Assembly (NCBI GenBank): GCA_034003625.1
Contig: JAVEYG010000017.1
Coordinates: forward strand, 31,999-95,998
Direction: 5' to 3'
Origin: GWE2-42-39 sp034003625
GTDB lineage: Bacteria > Bacteroidota > Bacteroidia > Bacteroidales > Prolixibacteraceae
Length of the DNA stretch: 64,000 nt
The notes under the pieces are model-generated. The model saw only the letters and a list, made by a program, of their open reading frames with translations, was not told the origin of the DNA and did no database searches. Positions 37,101 to 45,702 of the stretch are shown here, piece by piece. Each line of letters begins with the position of its first letter. The stretch's first letter is position 1. Both the position numbers and the translations under genes were made by a program.

Positions 37101-37610
37101 TACAATTTTGGTCTTGATATTAGTATGAAAATGAAAGGATTCGATTGCAGTATTTTGTTGCAAGGAGCCGTTGGACACCGCTTTTATTTGGGAGAGCAAT
37201 GGCAGGAACCTTTAAGAAGTGGTAAAAATAACGTTTACATGGCTGAATTTGACAGGTGGCATCAGGCAGATCCAAACGATCCGAACAGTGAATGGGTTCC
37301 CGGCAAATTTCCTTCAACAAGATTTGGTGGAGCTTCGAACAATAGATTTACCAGCGATTTTTGGTTAAAAGATGGCGATTATCTGAGGTTAAAAAGCGTA
37401 GAGTTAGGGTATACACTTCCTGAAAACTGGACTCAGTTGAAAGGAGTCAGTTCCATCCGGATATACGCAAATGCCTTTAACATATTCACTTTCACCAAAG
37501 AACGCGATCTGAAAAATATATTAGATCCAGAGTCGAGAGGCGATTATTTATGGGGGTATAATTACCCGATTAACAAGAGTTTCAACCTGGGAATCAATCT
37601 AACCTTTTAA
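34173..37610 (+). CDS. SusC family TonB-linked transporter with STN domain (PUL)
   Basis: About 1145 residues from ATG 34173 (MKKNHYGLISGVCKIWK); the open frame runs further upstream without family resemblance. Order: N-terminal signal (MRIVTLLILISITQTFALD), STN domain (about 50-118), carboxypeptidase-like domain (about 132-210, VSGKVIDSKGQSLPGVTV), IEEVVAVGYGTQ, plug (MDIRGLGSPLVVVDGVPRDD), then a 22-strand barrel ending FNLGINLTF. It moves oligosaccharides released at the surface into the periplasm, powered by TonB, and signals to FecR. Its SusD partner follows after 10 bases. Confidence 0.95.
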   Translation: MKKNHYGLISGVCKIWKSKFFKKMRIVTLLILISITQTFALDTYAQNKRLNLNAENEAIVNILEEIERQSEFYFMFDASRINVNQRKTVDCENQPIRNILDQLFEDTGITYSINDRQVLLTTTDKSDIEQQKAVSGKVIDSKGQSLPGVTVVVKGTTHGTVTNTDGEYSIANISANATLVFSFVGMKTQEVEVAGSVSINIVMEEDAIGIEEVVAVGYGTQRRVEVTGSVSSVKGDDLQVVKNTDLRNSMQGRLPGVRIKQQSSEPGSYETVMDIRGLGSPLVVVDGVPRDDFQKIDPNEIESISVLKDASAAIYGVRAANGVVLITTKKGISGKTKVTLDASYGWDKIANFADVCNAGQYAELINEALVNAGQSPRYSQEEISKYYLGNDPAYPNQDWVDALLKESAPQQSYKIGINGGSEKIQYYIGGSYLDQQGLFESGDLWYKKYNLRSNITAQIAKDLSAEVLISGIHDNKHAPGFGSMWGAFKAAYMMEPIYSLYANNNPEYLNAIGPNQPIGNVIGDTYEKWKGYQSSYNDQLYTNVSVTYNIPFVKGLKVKGLLAYDINSFDSKQFSKPIQTYYYDEYDDAYVPATALGKSNVTEDFSKTIKPLQQLSLEYKNRFKDHNISALLLFEQQKTQFKRLWGGRFINLPIDQLTAGNIDLSQNVDASEYNLANRGLVGKVGYDYKSKYLVNASFRYDGSSKFAPDSRWGFFPSISAGWRMSEENFIKDNLTFIDELKVRFSYGKLGDDQAADSYPWVTGYNYPSSSYIIGGSDPTSGIGFRGAINPYITWYTSKMKNIGFESVLWNNQLNVEFDLFRRDRDGLLGYRNLSLPSTIGVGLPQENLNSDQTSGFELVLGTQNKIGDFWYSVSANLTYSQSKNEYIERSPSNNSYLNWRQNGQDRYSDIWWGYKCIGQFESFEEIQSSPIQDNQGNKSLLPGDLKYEDLSGDGIIDDNDVQPIGRGQSGGNNIPPYNFGLDISMKMKGFDCSILLQGAVGHRFYLGEQWQEPLRSGKNNVYMAEFDRWHQADPNDPNSEWVPGKFPSTRFGGASNNRFTSDFWLKDGDYLRLKSVELGYTLPENWTQLKGVSSIRIYANAFNIFTFTKERDLKNILDPESRGDYLWGYNYPINKSFNLGINLTF

Positions 37611-37620
37611 TATTTGAGAT

Positions 37621-39459
37621 ATGAAAAAGTCTTTTATCTATATAATAATTTCAGCATTATCGTTTATTAATTTCTCATGCGATAGTGATTATCTTAACGA
37701 ACCACCACTAAATGTTATAACCGGAGACCAGATCTTTTCTTCGGAACAAGGAGTTGATGCATACATGGTAGCTCTTTACGATCAGCTGCCAATTGAAGAT
37801 TTTAATTATGCTGCGCATAGTGGTTTTAATAATTTCCCTTCGAAAGATTTTCTGGCTTTATCAACCGACGAAATGTCTTCTGCCTATTTTGTAAAAGATG
37901 CAAATAACCAGATTGAAGATGGAACCGGGCTTGGTTGGTATGCTGAAGGATATTCGGCGATTCGAAATACAATGGATTTCATCTCCAAACTTGAAAATTC
38001 TGAAGCGATAACAGAAGCTCGTAAAAGTGAGTTGATTGCTGAAGCCAAGTGGATGTTGGCATACGATTATTTTGCGTTGGTTAAACGTTATGGTGGCGTT
38101 CCGATAATTACCGATATAACGGATTTTACCGGAGATAACCTGGAAGAATTACAAGTGCCCAGAAACAAAGAAAAAGAAGTTTGGGAGCATATATTTGTTT
38201 TGCTTGACGATGCAATCGCTGGTCTTCCTGAAACAAATTCCGACAACAACAAATACCGGGTAAACAAGTATGTTGCCCTGGCTTTAAAATCCCGGGCGGC
38301 TTTGTTTGCTGCATCTATTGCCAAGTATGGAACGGAAGGCTTAAACGGATTGCTGGGGCTTCCAAACAGTGATTCCGAGAAATATTTTAAGCTTGCAAGT
38401 GATGCATCAAAAGCAATAATGATTTCAGGAAAATATGCATTGTATCAGAATAACCCCAACAAGTCGTTAAATTATGCGGAATACTTTTATTCAAAAGAAG
38501 ATGAAGCTGAAACAATTTTCAAAAAAGTATTCCAGTATCCATCGGTAACTCACAGTTTCGATAACTGGGCTCTGCCAGCCGGATACACCGGATATGCCGG
38601 ATATGGAAGTGGTTTTTGTCCGACTTTGAATTTTGTGGAAAAGTTTGAATATGTTGATGGAACCAGTGGCGAACTGAAAGTAAAAGACGATCATGGAAAT
38701 CTTCTCTACTACGCCAATACTTCGGATTTATTTAACAATAAAGATCCCCGTTTAGCTGGAACTGTGATGCTTCCAGGCTCGACTTGGGCAAATCAAAAAA
38801 GTCCAGGTGTAATTGAGATCAGAGGAGGTGTTTCATACAAGGGAGAACTCATAAAAAGTAATAATAAACAAGAGACGATTACTTTTGACGATGGAACTAG
38901 CATGAAAATCATTGGGAAATCGGGAATTGTTGATGGATATGCAGAAGAAACACCTACTGGTTTTTATATTCGGAAATTTCTTGATCCCAATCCTTCTTCT
39001 CCCGACAAATGGTACAATTCATGGTGGTCGGATGTGCCTTGGAAAGAATTTAGGTACGCCGAAATTTTATTGAATTATGCCGAGGCAGAATTTGAACTTG
39101 AGAATCCCGAAAATGCTTTAGATCCCATTAACGAAATTAGAGGAAGAGCAGGCATTAAGCTTCTGGACCAGGAAGACCTGTCGCTGGAAAAAATAAGGCA
39201 TGAAAGGATTGTTGAATTAGCTTTCGAGAATAAAACCTATTGGGATTATATTAGATGGCGGGTATTTGACAGTAAAATAAGTAATTATTCCGAATCAGCC
39301 CTCATTCCTTATTACTCAAAAGAAGAAGATGCTTACTATTTTGAAGAAAAAACGGTTCCAGGTCCTGTAAAGCACTTTAATTCCAGAGCTTACTATCAAC
39401 GAATTGAACCGGGAGAGATCAACAAAAATCCAAATTTAATTCAGAATCCAGGCTATTAA
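37621..39459 (+). CDS. SusD family glycan-binding outer-membrane lipoprotein (PUL)
   Basis: 612 residues, somewhat longer than average SusD. Lipoprotein signal with Cys near residue 20 (FINFSCDSDYLNE), family N-terminus (LNEPPLNVITGDQIFSSEQG), helical TPR-like core (AEAKWMLAYDYFALVKRYGG near 145) and the C-terminal RIEPGEINKNPNLIQNPGY. It forms the lid of the SusC transporter on the cell surface. It is the second gene of the inducible PUL operon, followed closely by a further surface lipoprotein. Confidence 0.95.
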   Translation: MKKSFIYIIISALSFINFSCDSDYLNEPPLNVITGDQIFSSEQGVDAYMVALYDQLPIEDFNYAAHSGFNNFPSKDFLALSTDEMSSAYFVKDANNQIEDGTGLGWYAEGYSAIRNTMDFISKLENSEAITEARKSELIAEAKWMLAYDYFALVKRYGGVPIITDITDFTGDNLEELQVPRNKEKEVWEHIFVLLDDAIAGLPETNSDNNKYRVNKYVALALKSRAALFAASIAKYGTEGLNGLLGLPNSDSEKYFKLASDASKAIMISGKYALYQNNPNKSLNYAEYFYSKEDEAETIFKKVFQYPSVTHSFDNWALPAGYTGYAGYGSGFCPTLNFVEKFEYVDGTSGELKVKDDHGNLLYYANTSDLFNNKDPRLAGTVMLPGSTWANQKSPGVIEIRGGVSYKGELIKSNNKQETITFDDGTSMKIIGKSGIVDGYAEETPTGFYIRKFLDPNPSSPDKWYNSWWSDVPWKEFRYAEILLNYAEAEFELENPENALDPINEIRGRAGIKLLDQEDLSLEKIRHERIVELAFENKTYWDYIRWRVFDSKISNYSESALIPYYSKEEDAYYFEEKTVPGPVKHFNSRAYYQRIEPGEINKNPNLIQNPGY

Positions 39460-39477
39460 ATTTTCAATTTTAAGAAC

Positions 39478-41103
39478 ATGAAAAGATTACTATATATTTC
39501 TTTGATGCTGGTAGTGTTTACTTCCTGCCACATGAATGACTATGATAACTATTCCGGCCCAAATGCTTCCATTTACGGAGTAATTATCGACGATGTTACG
39601 AACGAATCGTTTCAGACAGAACAGCCCGACGGAGCAAGGGTTGTATTTATGGAAAAGGCATATGAAAATCCGGAGCCAATAAAAACATGGGTACAAGCTG
39701 AGGGAAACTACAGAAATGATGCGCTTTGGAATGGTACTTACGATGTTTATCTCGACGAAATTGCGGGAATCCCTTCTCCGGCTCAAACGGTTGAGGTGAA
39801 TGGCGAAAAAGAGCTGAATTTTACGGTAACTCCATTTCTAAGTATCGACACCTTATCCATAAATAACTATGGGAAAACAATTTCAATTGAATATCATATT
39901 TCGAAGAATGTTAACGACGAAGAGATTACTGAACGTGCCGTTTTCTTAAATTCAATTGATCGTGTTAGCCAGAAGTTTAACGAAGTTACAGTAAAAAAAT
40001 CAACAAATGCAGAAGGAGACTTTAAAGATAAGATTCTTGCTCCCGATTTTGGAACATATTACATTCGGTTGGGAGCATTAACAAAAAATGCAAATGGGAA
40101 TTACAACTACAGTAAAGTCATTAAAGTTGAAGTTACTGATAACGGACTTGAAGATCCGGATGGAGAAGTTGTTAACCCGGGAATTGAAGAAGGCCGGATT
40201 TTCGAAAGCTTCGACGAAGAATCAAGTCTGGATGCCTGGGAAACCAAATATAACTTTACCACCGAATTTCTGGAACCCGGAAAAGTTAAAATCACCATGG
40301 GATCAATTGATGGATACGGGATTTTTGCAAAAAATAACGTGAAATATAACGTTGATCTTTTCCCAATTTTTGCAATAAAGGTTTATAACACACCACCCGA
40401 CGATAATTGGCAGATAAAAATGTATGACGGCCAGGTTGATGTTGTTCTTAATGCAAACGAAGCAATGGGTAAAAAAGATTTGCCTGATGGTTCCAAGGCT
40501 TACTACTGGGATATTACCGCTGTGTCGAACTGGACAGGGGAAAAAGTGTCCAATATCCAGATTGCAGTTGTGGGCTCCGGTCAGCCATTAACTTTTGGTT
40601 GGATAAGGTCATTTAAAGATGAAAACGCTGTAGGAGAAGAAGACTTCTATAAAGAAGGGCGCGTGTACGAATTGTTTGATGAAGAATCAAAACTGGACTC
40701 TTGGGAGACTAAGTATAATTTTACCACCGAATTTCTTGAAGCTGGTAAGGTTAAAATTACAATGGGGTCGATTGATGGTTACGGTATTTTTGCGAAAAAC
40801 AATGTCAAATACAATCTTGATCTTTTCCCAATTTTTGCAATAAAAGTTTATAACACACCACCCGACGATAATTGGCAGATAAAAATGTATGACGGCCAGG
40901 TTGATGTGGTATTAAATGCAAGTGAAGCAACAGGCAAAAAAGAATTACCAGATGGCTCCAAAGTCTATTGCTGGGATATGACCGCTAAGTCAGATTGGAG
41001 CGGAGAAAAAGTGTCCAATATTCAAATCGCTGTTGTTGGATCTAGTCAGCCTTTAACGTTTGGCTGGTTAAAAACTTTCGAAGATGAGAATTCAATAAGG
41101 TAA
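39478..41103 (+). CDS. SusE-position surface lipoprotein with DUF3823-like domain and duplicated C-terminal domain
   Basis: 541 residues. Lipoprotein signal (VVFTSCHMNDYD, Cys near 17). Residues about 28-125 resemble DUF3823 N-terminal domains of SusE-position proteins (GVIIDDVTNESFQTEQPDGA), and a second Ig-like region spans to about 225. Two near-identical domains follow, starting at residue 239 (GRIFESFDEESSLDAWETKY) and residue 394 (GRVYELFDEESKLDSWETKY), a period of 155 residues. These are probably glycan-binding modules, which would give two-site binding of a polymer at the cell surface. It follows susD after 18 bases; a terminator comes after it, closing the capture operon. Confidence 0.85.
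   Translation: MKRLLYISLMLVVFTSCHMNDYDNYSGPNASIYGVIIDDVTNESFQTEQPDGARVVFMEKAYENPEPIKTWVQAEGNYRNDALWNGTYDVYLDEIAGIPSPAQTVEVNGEKELNFTVTPFLSIDTLSINNYGKTISIEYHISKNVNDEEITERAVFLNSIDRVSQKFNEVTVKKSTNAEGDFKDKILAPDFGTYYIRLGALTKNANGNYNYSKVIKVEVTDNGLEDPDGEVVNPGIEEGRIFESFDEESSLDAWETKYNFTTEFLEPGKVKITMGSIDGYGIFAKNNVKYNVDLFPIFAIKVYNTPPDDNWQIKMYDGQVDVVLNANEAMGKKDLPDGSKAYYWDITAVSNWTGEKVSNIQIAVVGSGQPLTFGWIRSFKDENAVGEEDFYKEGRVYELFDEESKLDSWETKYNFTTEFLEAGKVKITMGSIDGYGIFAKNNVKYNLDLFPIFAIKVYNTPPDDNWQIKMYDGQVDVVLNASEATGKKELPDGSKVYCWDMTAKSDWSGEKVSNIQIAVVGSSQPLTFGWLKTFEDENSIR
40192..41100 (+). repeat. Two tandem 465-bp units inside the SusE-position gene
   Basis: Unit 1 begins at 40192 and unit 2 at 40657, an exact in-frame period of 465 bases. 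Most of the units differ at many synonymous positions, but 40352-40442 and 40817-40907 are identical except for one base (40380). This pattern suggests gene conversion between older duplicates. Confidence 0.85.
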
Positions 41104-41112
41104 AAGTACAGT

Positions 41113-41151
41113 AGAATAAGGGTGGTGTTATAGCCAGCCCTTATTCTTTTC
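41113..41151 (+). terminator. Terminator after the SusC/D/E-type operon
   Basis: AGAATAAGGG (41113-41122) pairs perfectly with CCCTTATTCT (41138-41147) and is followed by TTTT. It separates surface-capture genes from the enzyme genes that follow. Confidence 0.75.
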
Positions 41152-41236
41152 TAAAATTTAAGTTGTTACACTCCCTGTAAAATTGATGTTTAATGTGTAA
41201 CCGATTTAATATCAGTAATTATAATTCGAATAAAAC

Positions 41237-42256
41237 ATGAAAAAAAACTATATAATCCGTGTTGCTCCTTTGTTTTTGTTGTTCTCACTATTTATCATTA
41301 GTTGTGAGAATGATCAGGATATTGTGTCTCCGCCAAGTACTCCGTCCTTGAAAGGTGCTCCGCTACACAATGGGTATTGGAGTATCAAATGTGTGAACTA
41401 TTATCCAAAAGATTACCCTTGGGGAGGAGGCGTTATGTGGAGCCAATGTGATGTGAATGTGTACGAAGCTGATTGTGCGAGAATGCAAGCTTTAGGAATA
41501 AACTCGGTTCGTACTTTTTTGCCCGTGATCCCAACAACAGATCAGTACTGGTATCAAAGCGATTGGAAGGCAACCTGGTACATGATGGACAAAATTGATA
41601 AATTTTTAACTGCATGTAATAATCATGGTATCAGGGCTATTATTTGCTTCGATGTGGATAAAACAACTATTCATAACGGAACAATGAATATTATTTACGC
41701 TAAGAATTGGTTTAACTCGGTTATTACTCCACTTAAAAATGACTCCCGCATATTGGCCTGGGATATTATCAATGAACCCGACGCAGATCCTGATCCAAAT
41801 CAAAATTGGTCTGCAAACATGGCTAATTACGTGACAACCATGTACAATTATGCTGAATCTCTGACGTCACAGAACCTGACAATTGGGATGGCATGGCGGG
41901 GAGATGAACTCAAAAGTATAGGAGTATCTCCGGATATTTATCAATTTCACGAGTACAGCGGTGGCACTAAAGACCAGATAAAAACAACGTTAGCAAATGT
42001 CAAAAACCAGTGGCCGGGAAAGGCGATATTGGTAGGTGAGTATGGGATAGATACCTACAATTATTCTGAAGCATTTCAAAATCAGATTTATAAAAACGTG
42101 ATGGATGCAGTGAGTGAATCTGGTGGTATCTGGGGAACCAGTTGTTGGTGCTTGTGGGATTATCCCGGGGTTAGCGGAGCAGAAGGAAAGTTTGGAATAC
42201 TAAGGGCTGATGGATCAGAGAAACCAGCTGTTAATACAGTTCTTTGGTATTACTAA
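41237..42256 (+). CDS. GH5-like glycoside hydrolase lipoprotein
   Basis: 339 residues. Lipoprotein signal (LFIISCENDQD, Cys near 23) with acidic residues after the Cys, suggesting export to the surface. TIM-barrel cellulase-superfamily sequence: MQALGINSVRTFLPV near 84, acid/base Glu in AWDIINEPDAD near 177, and nucleophile Glu in ILVGEYGID near 266. Endo-beta-mannanase or related endo-beta-glycanase activity is the likely role, based on clan and on the GH130 gene in the same locus; the subfamily cannot be fixed by eye. It is bounded by terminators on both sides, so it has its own promoter. Confidence 0.85.
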   Translation: MKKNYIIRVAPLFLLFSLFIISCENDQDIVSPPSTPSLKGAPLHNGYWSIKCVNYYPKDYPWGGGVMWSQCDVNVYEADCARMQALGINSVRTFLPVIPTTDQYWYQSDWKATWYMMDKIDKFLTACNNHGIRAIICFDVDKTTIHNGTMNIIYAKNWFNSVITPLKNDSRILAWDIINEPDADPDPNQNWSANMANYVTTMYNYAESLTSQNLTIGMAWRGDELKSIGVSPDIYQFHEYSGGTKDQIKTTLANVKNQWPGKAILVGEYGIDTYNYSEAFQNQIYKNVMDAVSESGGIWGTSCWCLWDYPGVSGAEGKFGILRADGSEKPAVNTVLWYY

Positions 42257-42420
42257 AAATTTAAAGTCTACCAATTTCATCATTTTTTGAAGACACTTTG
42301 CTAAAAGGCAGGAAATCGGTAGACAGAAATAATCGGATCGCGAATATAAATTGGGTGGTCGGTCTCTTTATTTCGTGATATTATCAAAATAAATCTTTAT
42401 CAAATATAATGTATTGAGGA

Positions 42421-42450
42421 AAGAGAGGAATCACCTCCTCTCTTATTCCC
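42421..42450 (+). terminator. Hairpin terminator after the first GH5-like gene
   Basis: AAGAGAGGA (42421-42429) pairs perfectly with TCCTCTCTT (42436-42444) around a 6-base loop; the T-run after it is weak (ATTCCCTTT). Confidence 0.55.
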
Positions 42451-42520
42451 TTTCATGTTAATTTTTGAAAAATCAAGCTCTCGTTTAGCATAAACCAGAG
42501 TTGTAAAACTTCATCAGATA

Positions 42521-44602
42521 ATGAACTCAGTTAAACAATATAAAGTACTGTTGGGTATTCTCTTATTTTTAATTCTTGGAAAGAATGTTTCAGCAAAAAA
42601 CAATCTGGATTTTCCACGTAGTATCGATTTGAGAGAATCAGGTATTAATCAGAGAAGAGATTTAAGTTTGCCATTTTCGCGCTTAGTAATTAATTTCTTT
42701 GATTTCTCTTCTACTTTAACAGCAGCAGAATATAGTAATGGCGCAACTTTACCCTTGAATGTTGCCTATCTGTCTACTGAAAAAAATGATAATAGGAAAG
42801 AGCCTCTCACACGCTTTAGCCGGGCAGTTAGCGATCTGTTAACTATTCACGAAAGTGATAATCTCCAAAATATTTTAAGGGATTCATTAACGGGACAGGC
42901 TATCGAATATAAAACAGAATGGATGCCTCATGCTTTATCTTTTTCGGCTAAATATACAGATGCTGAAACGCTGCAAGGTGTTGATTTTTTGTATAATGAA
43001 CATACGATAGTCAGGGAAATTAATTTTTCTTCAAAGGATGGTTCAAAATTCAGCTTTTCAGGAAATTATAAAGGGAATGTTGAATTCAAAGACAATAAAG
43101 TTTTTGTAAACAATAACAATATAAGGTACTGCATTGCCTTTGGTTGTTCGGTTGCGAATTTCATCTCAAATGAAAATTGTTGGGCGCTAAACATTTCTGG
43201 TAATCTTCCTGATAAGAGACTTGTTGTATCTGTGTCTTTTGCCGATAAAGGAGAAACGATTGAAAAACTGGTAAGCCGGGCAGAACAGCCAATTGTAAAT
43301 CACGATGCGGGTGCCAAGCTCAAAACGAGAGAGAAATATTGGGATGATTTGCTGGCAAGAGTGCCACGGCCGCATAATTTCGAGCTGTCTGAAGTTATAC
43401 AAGATGGTGTAACCGCCGAAGAACTGCGGCAGGCATATTACAAGGCATGGGTTTTTACCATACAAAATGTTTTACCAGCAGATAAAGATGTTTATCCATA
43501 TCCTCAAATCTGCACAGGAAAGCCCTCGCTTTGGGATGAAGGAGAAATCAGAGCACCTTTTTCCGCAGCATGGGAGAGCTTTCTTGGTATTCAGTTTTAT
43601 TCTTTTATAGATCCCGAAGTATCATGGAAAGCCTTTAAAGGTCTTATGTCGCTTGTGGATAACGACGGAATGTTGGGAGGCGAAAGTCTTCCTTCACGGA
43701 AAGCACAAACAGCACTGATTCTCTACCGTCAGACAAACGATATGGAATCGTTAAACGAAGTTTATCCCGCAATAAAAAGATACCTGAACTGGCGTATGAA
43801 AATTACCCACTGGGTATATGGAGATATGAAACCAAGTGAAGATTTGAAAGATGCAGAATTTGCCTTTTCCTTGTTGGTTGATTTGGAGCGTATGACAGAG
43901 ATTGCCGGTATTCTGAACAAAAAAGAAGATCAGGCAGAATGGCAAAAGTTACATCAGGAATTTTCAGCAAAGTGTTTAAGCTGGTTTTGGGAAACCCCCG
44001 ATTCTGAGCCGGTACAGTATTACGATCTTAGTACAAAAGAAAGAACGCAAAGAAACACAGTTTGGGTAACAACCGGACTGTATGCAGACGGGCTTCTTAA
44101 TGATGATTATGAGCAATCGATGATTCGGTTGTTTGATAAAGATTACAGCCCTTCAGCAAGATTTGCAGGTTTTAATCAACCCAAATACCCGGACATAAGC
44201 TATACCGTTTATGGTTTGCTTAAACATGGATTTAATAAAAGAGCGTTAGGGGTTGTGGAAGCGAACCTGAGAGATATTGTTAAAGCGCATTCCTCTTTTG
44301 CCGAAGAGTATGTTGGAGACAAGCTCTTACCTGCTGGAGTACGTCCTTCGCTTTTTGGTTCAAGTACGATTATCGACTTTGTTTGGTTGATTAACGGGTT
44401 TAAGTACGACAGGGGAATTCCTGAGCTGGCATTGTTTAATATTTCAGATAAAGAACGGGGAGTAAGCAACATTAAATTGAATGGCGATTACTACCAATTA
44501 AAAATAGAAGAAGGAAATAATGTTTTGTGGGGCAAATCTTCGCTTAAACCAAAACACATTCAACCCGAAAATCTTACCCTGTTAAATCTTAGTGCTAAAT
44601 AA
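42521..44602 (+). CDS. Six-hairpin (alpha/alpha)6 glycosidase, trehalase/GH63-like
   Basis: 693 residues with an N-terminal signal peptide (VLLGILLFLILGKNVSA, no lipobox), so periplasmic or secreted. Residues about 35-260 form a beta-sandwich; residues about 300-640 are the helical barrel with GKPSLWDEGEIRAPFSAAW near 328, GMLGGESLPSRKAQTALI near 386, WVTTGLYADGLL near 515, and SSFAEEYVGDKLLPAG near 588, the position of the catalytic base in GH37/GH63 relatives. It would trim side chains or ends from oligosaccharides in the periplasm. The exact family (GH63, GH37 or a new group) and specificity are not evident. It starts the GH-GH5-GH130-MFS run, with gaps of only 6 to 15 bases downstream. 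Confidence 0.7.
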   Translation: MNSVKQYKVLLGILLFLILGKNVSAKNNLDFPRSIDLRESGINQRRDLSLPFSRLVINFFDFSSTLTAAEYSNGATLPLNVAYLSTEKNDNRKEPLTRFSRAVSDLLTIHESDNLQNILRDSLTGQAIEYKTEWMPHALSFSAKYTDAETLQGVDFLYNEHTIVREINFSSKDGSKFSFSGNYKGNVEFKDNKVFVNNNNIRYCIAFGCSVANFISNENCWALNISGNLPDKRLVVSVSFADKGETIEKLVSRAEQPIVNHDAGAKLKTREKYWDDLLARVPRPHNFELSEVIQDGVTAEELRQAYYKAWVFTIQNVLPADKDVYPYPQICTGKPSLWDEGEIRAPFSAAWESFLGIQFYSFIDPEVSWKAFKGLMSLVDNDGMLGGESLPSRKAQTALILYRQTNDMESLNEVYPAIKRYLNWRMKITHWVYGDMKPSEDLKDAEFAFSLLVDLERMTEIAGILNKKEDQAEWQKLHQEFSAKCLSWFWETPDSEPVQYYDLSTKERTQRNTVWVTTGLYADGLLNDDYEQSMIRLFDKDYSPSARFAGFNQPKYPDISYTVYGLLKHGFNKRALGVVEANLRDIVKAHSSFAEEYVGDKLLPAGVRPSLFGSSTIIDFVWLINGFKYDRGIPELALFNISDKERGVSNIKLNGDYYQLKIEEGNNVLWGKSSLKPKHIQPENLTLLNLSAK

Positions 44603-44613
44603 GAACAATTTAT

Positions 44614-45687
44614 ATGAGACAAATCTGCTTATTGCTACTAATTGGCTTTGTATTCGTTGTTGGTTGCAGCAAAGATACCATAGAAAACCCGGAGCCATCA
44701 ATACCTCAAAGCATTCCGTATTGCGGAACAAATTATTACCCGGCCAATTTTGCCTGGAAAATGTGGAATAGAGACGGATGGCAAAATAGTTCTATCCCAA
44801 ATGAAATAGAAACGGAGCTGAGTAAAGCAAAAGATTTGGGTATTAATATGACACGGATCTTCATCAACTATAATGCTTTTGGGAAAAGCCAGCCCTCTTT
44901 TGATGTGCCTGAAGTGAATTACCTGAAGCAGTATTTGAACATGGCGAAGGCAACCGGAATGGGAGTGGTGATAACCTTATTTGACGATTGTATCTTCGAT
45001 GGGACAAATGTTGTTTCTTTCAATAATGCTGTAGTGACAACGCAAAGTGCGATTGCACATGTTGACGCATTGGTTAATTTGTTTGACGGGTACGATAATA
45101 TTGTGGCCTGGGATTTAATAAATGAACCCGATGGTAAAGGGTTTTTCAACTTCTCATCAGGAAGCTGGAATGCAACTGGCTTAGATTGGTTGGTAGCAAT
45201 ATTCAACTCGCTAAAAGCAGACCTGAAGAACAAGGATAGTGCTCAAAGAATTACTTTGGGTACAGTAATGGGAACAGGCATTTTAACCATGGTAAGCGAT
45301 AAGTTCCCGGGACTGCTTCCACAAATTCACCAGTACACACCTTATAGCAATAGCAGCCAGTTTTATGCAAAAGTGGTACAGGATATAAACGATGTTTATT
45401 ATGCGTACAACGAGCCTGTATTTATTGGTGAGTTTGGAAGCCCGGCAGATATAGCCGATAACAATGCTCTAAAAAAACAAGCTGAAATTTATGATGCATT
45501 ATTGAAAGCAGTTGAAGACAATAGTAAAAAGGTACATTCTGTTGCCAATTGGACACTCTTTGATTTTAATAATGTTACTGGAGATGAAGGCATTTTTGGA
45601 ACGATTACGCTTAGCGGAGAGTTAAAAGAATCTGCTGAGATTCTCCGGAATTATTACCAAAGCTGGCAACAAGCAGCTGCAAATTAA
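44614..45687 (+). CDS. Second GH5-like glycoside hydrolase lipoprotein
   Basis: 357 residues. Lipoprotein signal (GFVFVVGCSKDTIE, Cys near 19). The barrel starts YCGTNYYPANFAWKMW near 36, with KDLGINMTRIFINYNAF near 74, the acid/base Glu in AWDLINEPDGKG near 172 and the nucleophile in VFIGEFGSPAD near 272. It shares the layout of the first GH5-like protein of the locus but differs widely in sequence, so the two probably cut different linkages or chain lengths. It begins 11 bases after the six-hairpin glycosidase and ends 15 bases before GH130, so all belong to one transcript. Confidence 0.85.
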   Translation: MRQICLLLLIGFVFVVGCSKDTIENPEPSIPQSIPYCGTNYYPANFAWKMWNRDGWQNSSIPNEIETELSKAKDLGINMTRIFINYNAFGKSQPSFDVPEVNYLKQYLNMAKATGMGVVITLFDDCIFDGTNVVSFNNAVVTTQSAIAHVDALVNLFDGYDNIVAWDLINEPDGKGFFNFSSGSWNATGLDWLVAIFNSLKADLKNKDSAQRITLGTVMGTGILTMVSDKFPGLLPQIHQYTPYSNSSQFYAKVVQDINDVYYAYNEPVFIGEFGSPADIADNNALKKQAEIYDALLKAVEDNSKKVHSVANWTLFDFNNVTGDEGIFGTITLSGELKESAEILRNYYQSWQQAAAN

Positions 45688-45702
45688 AAAACGAAGAATA
45701 AA

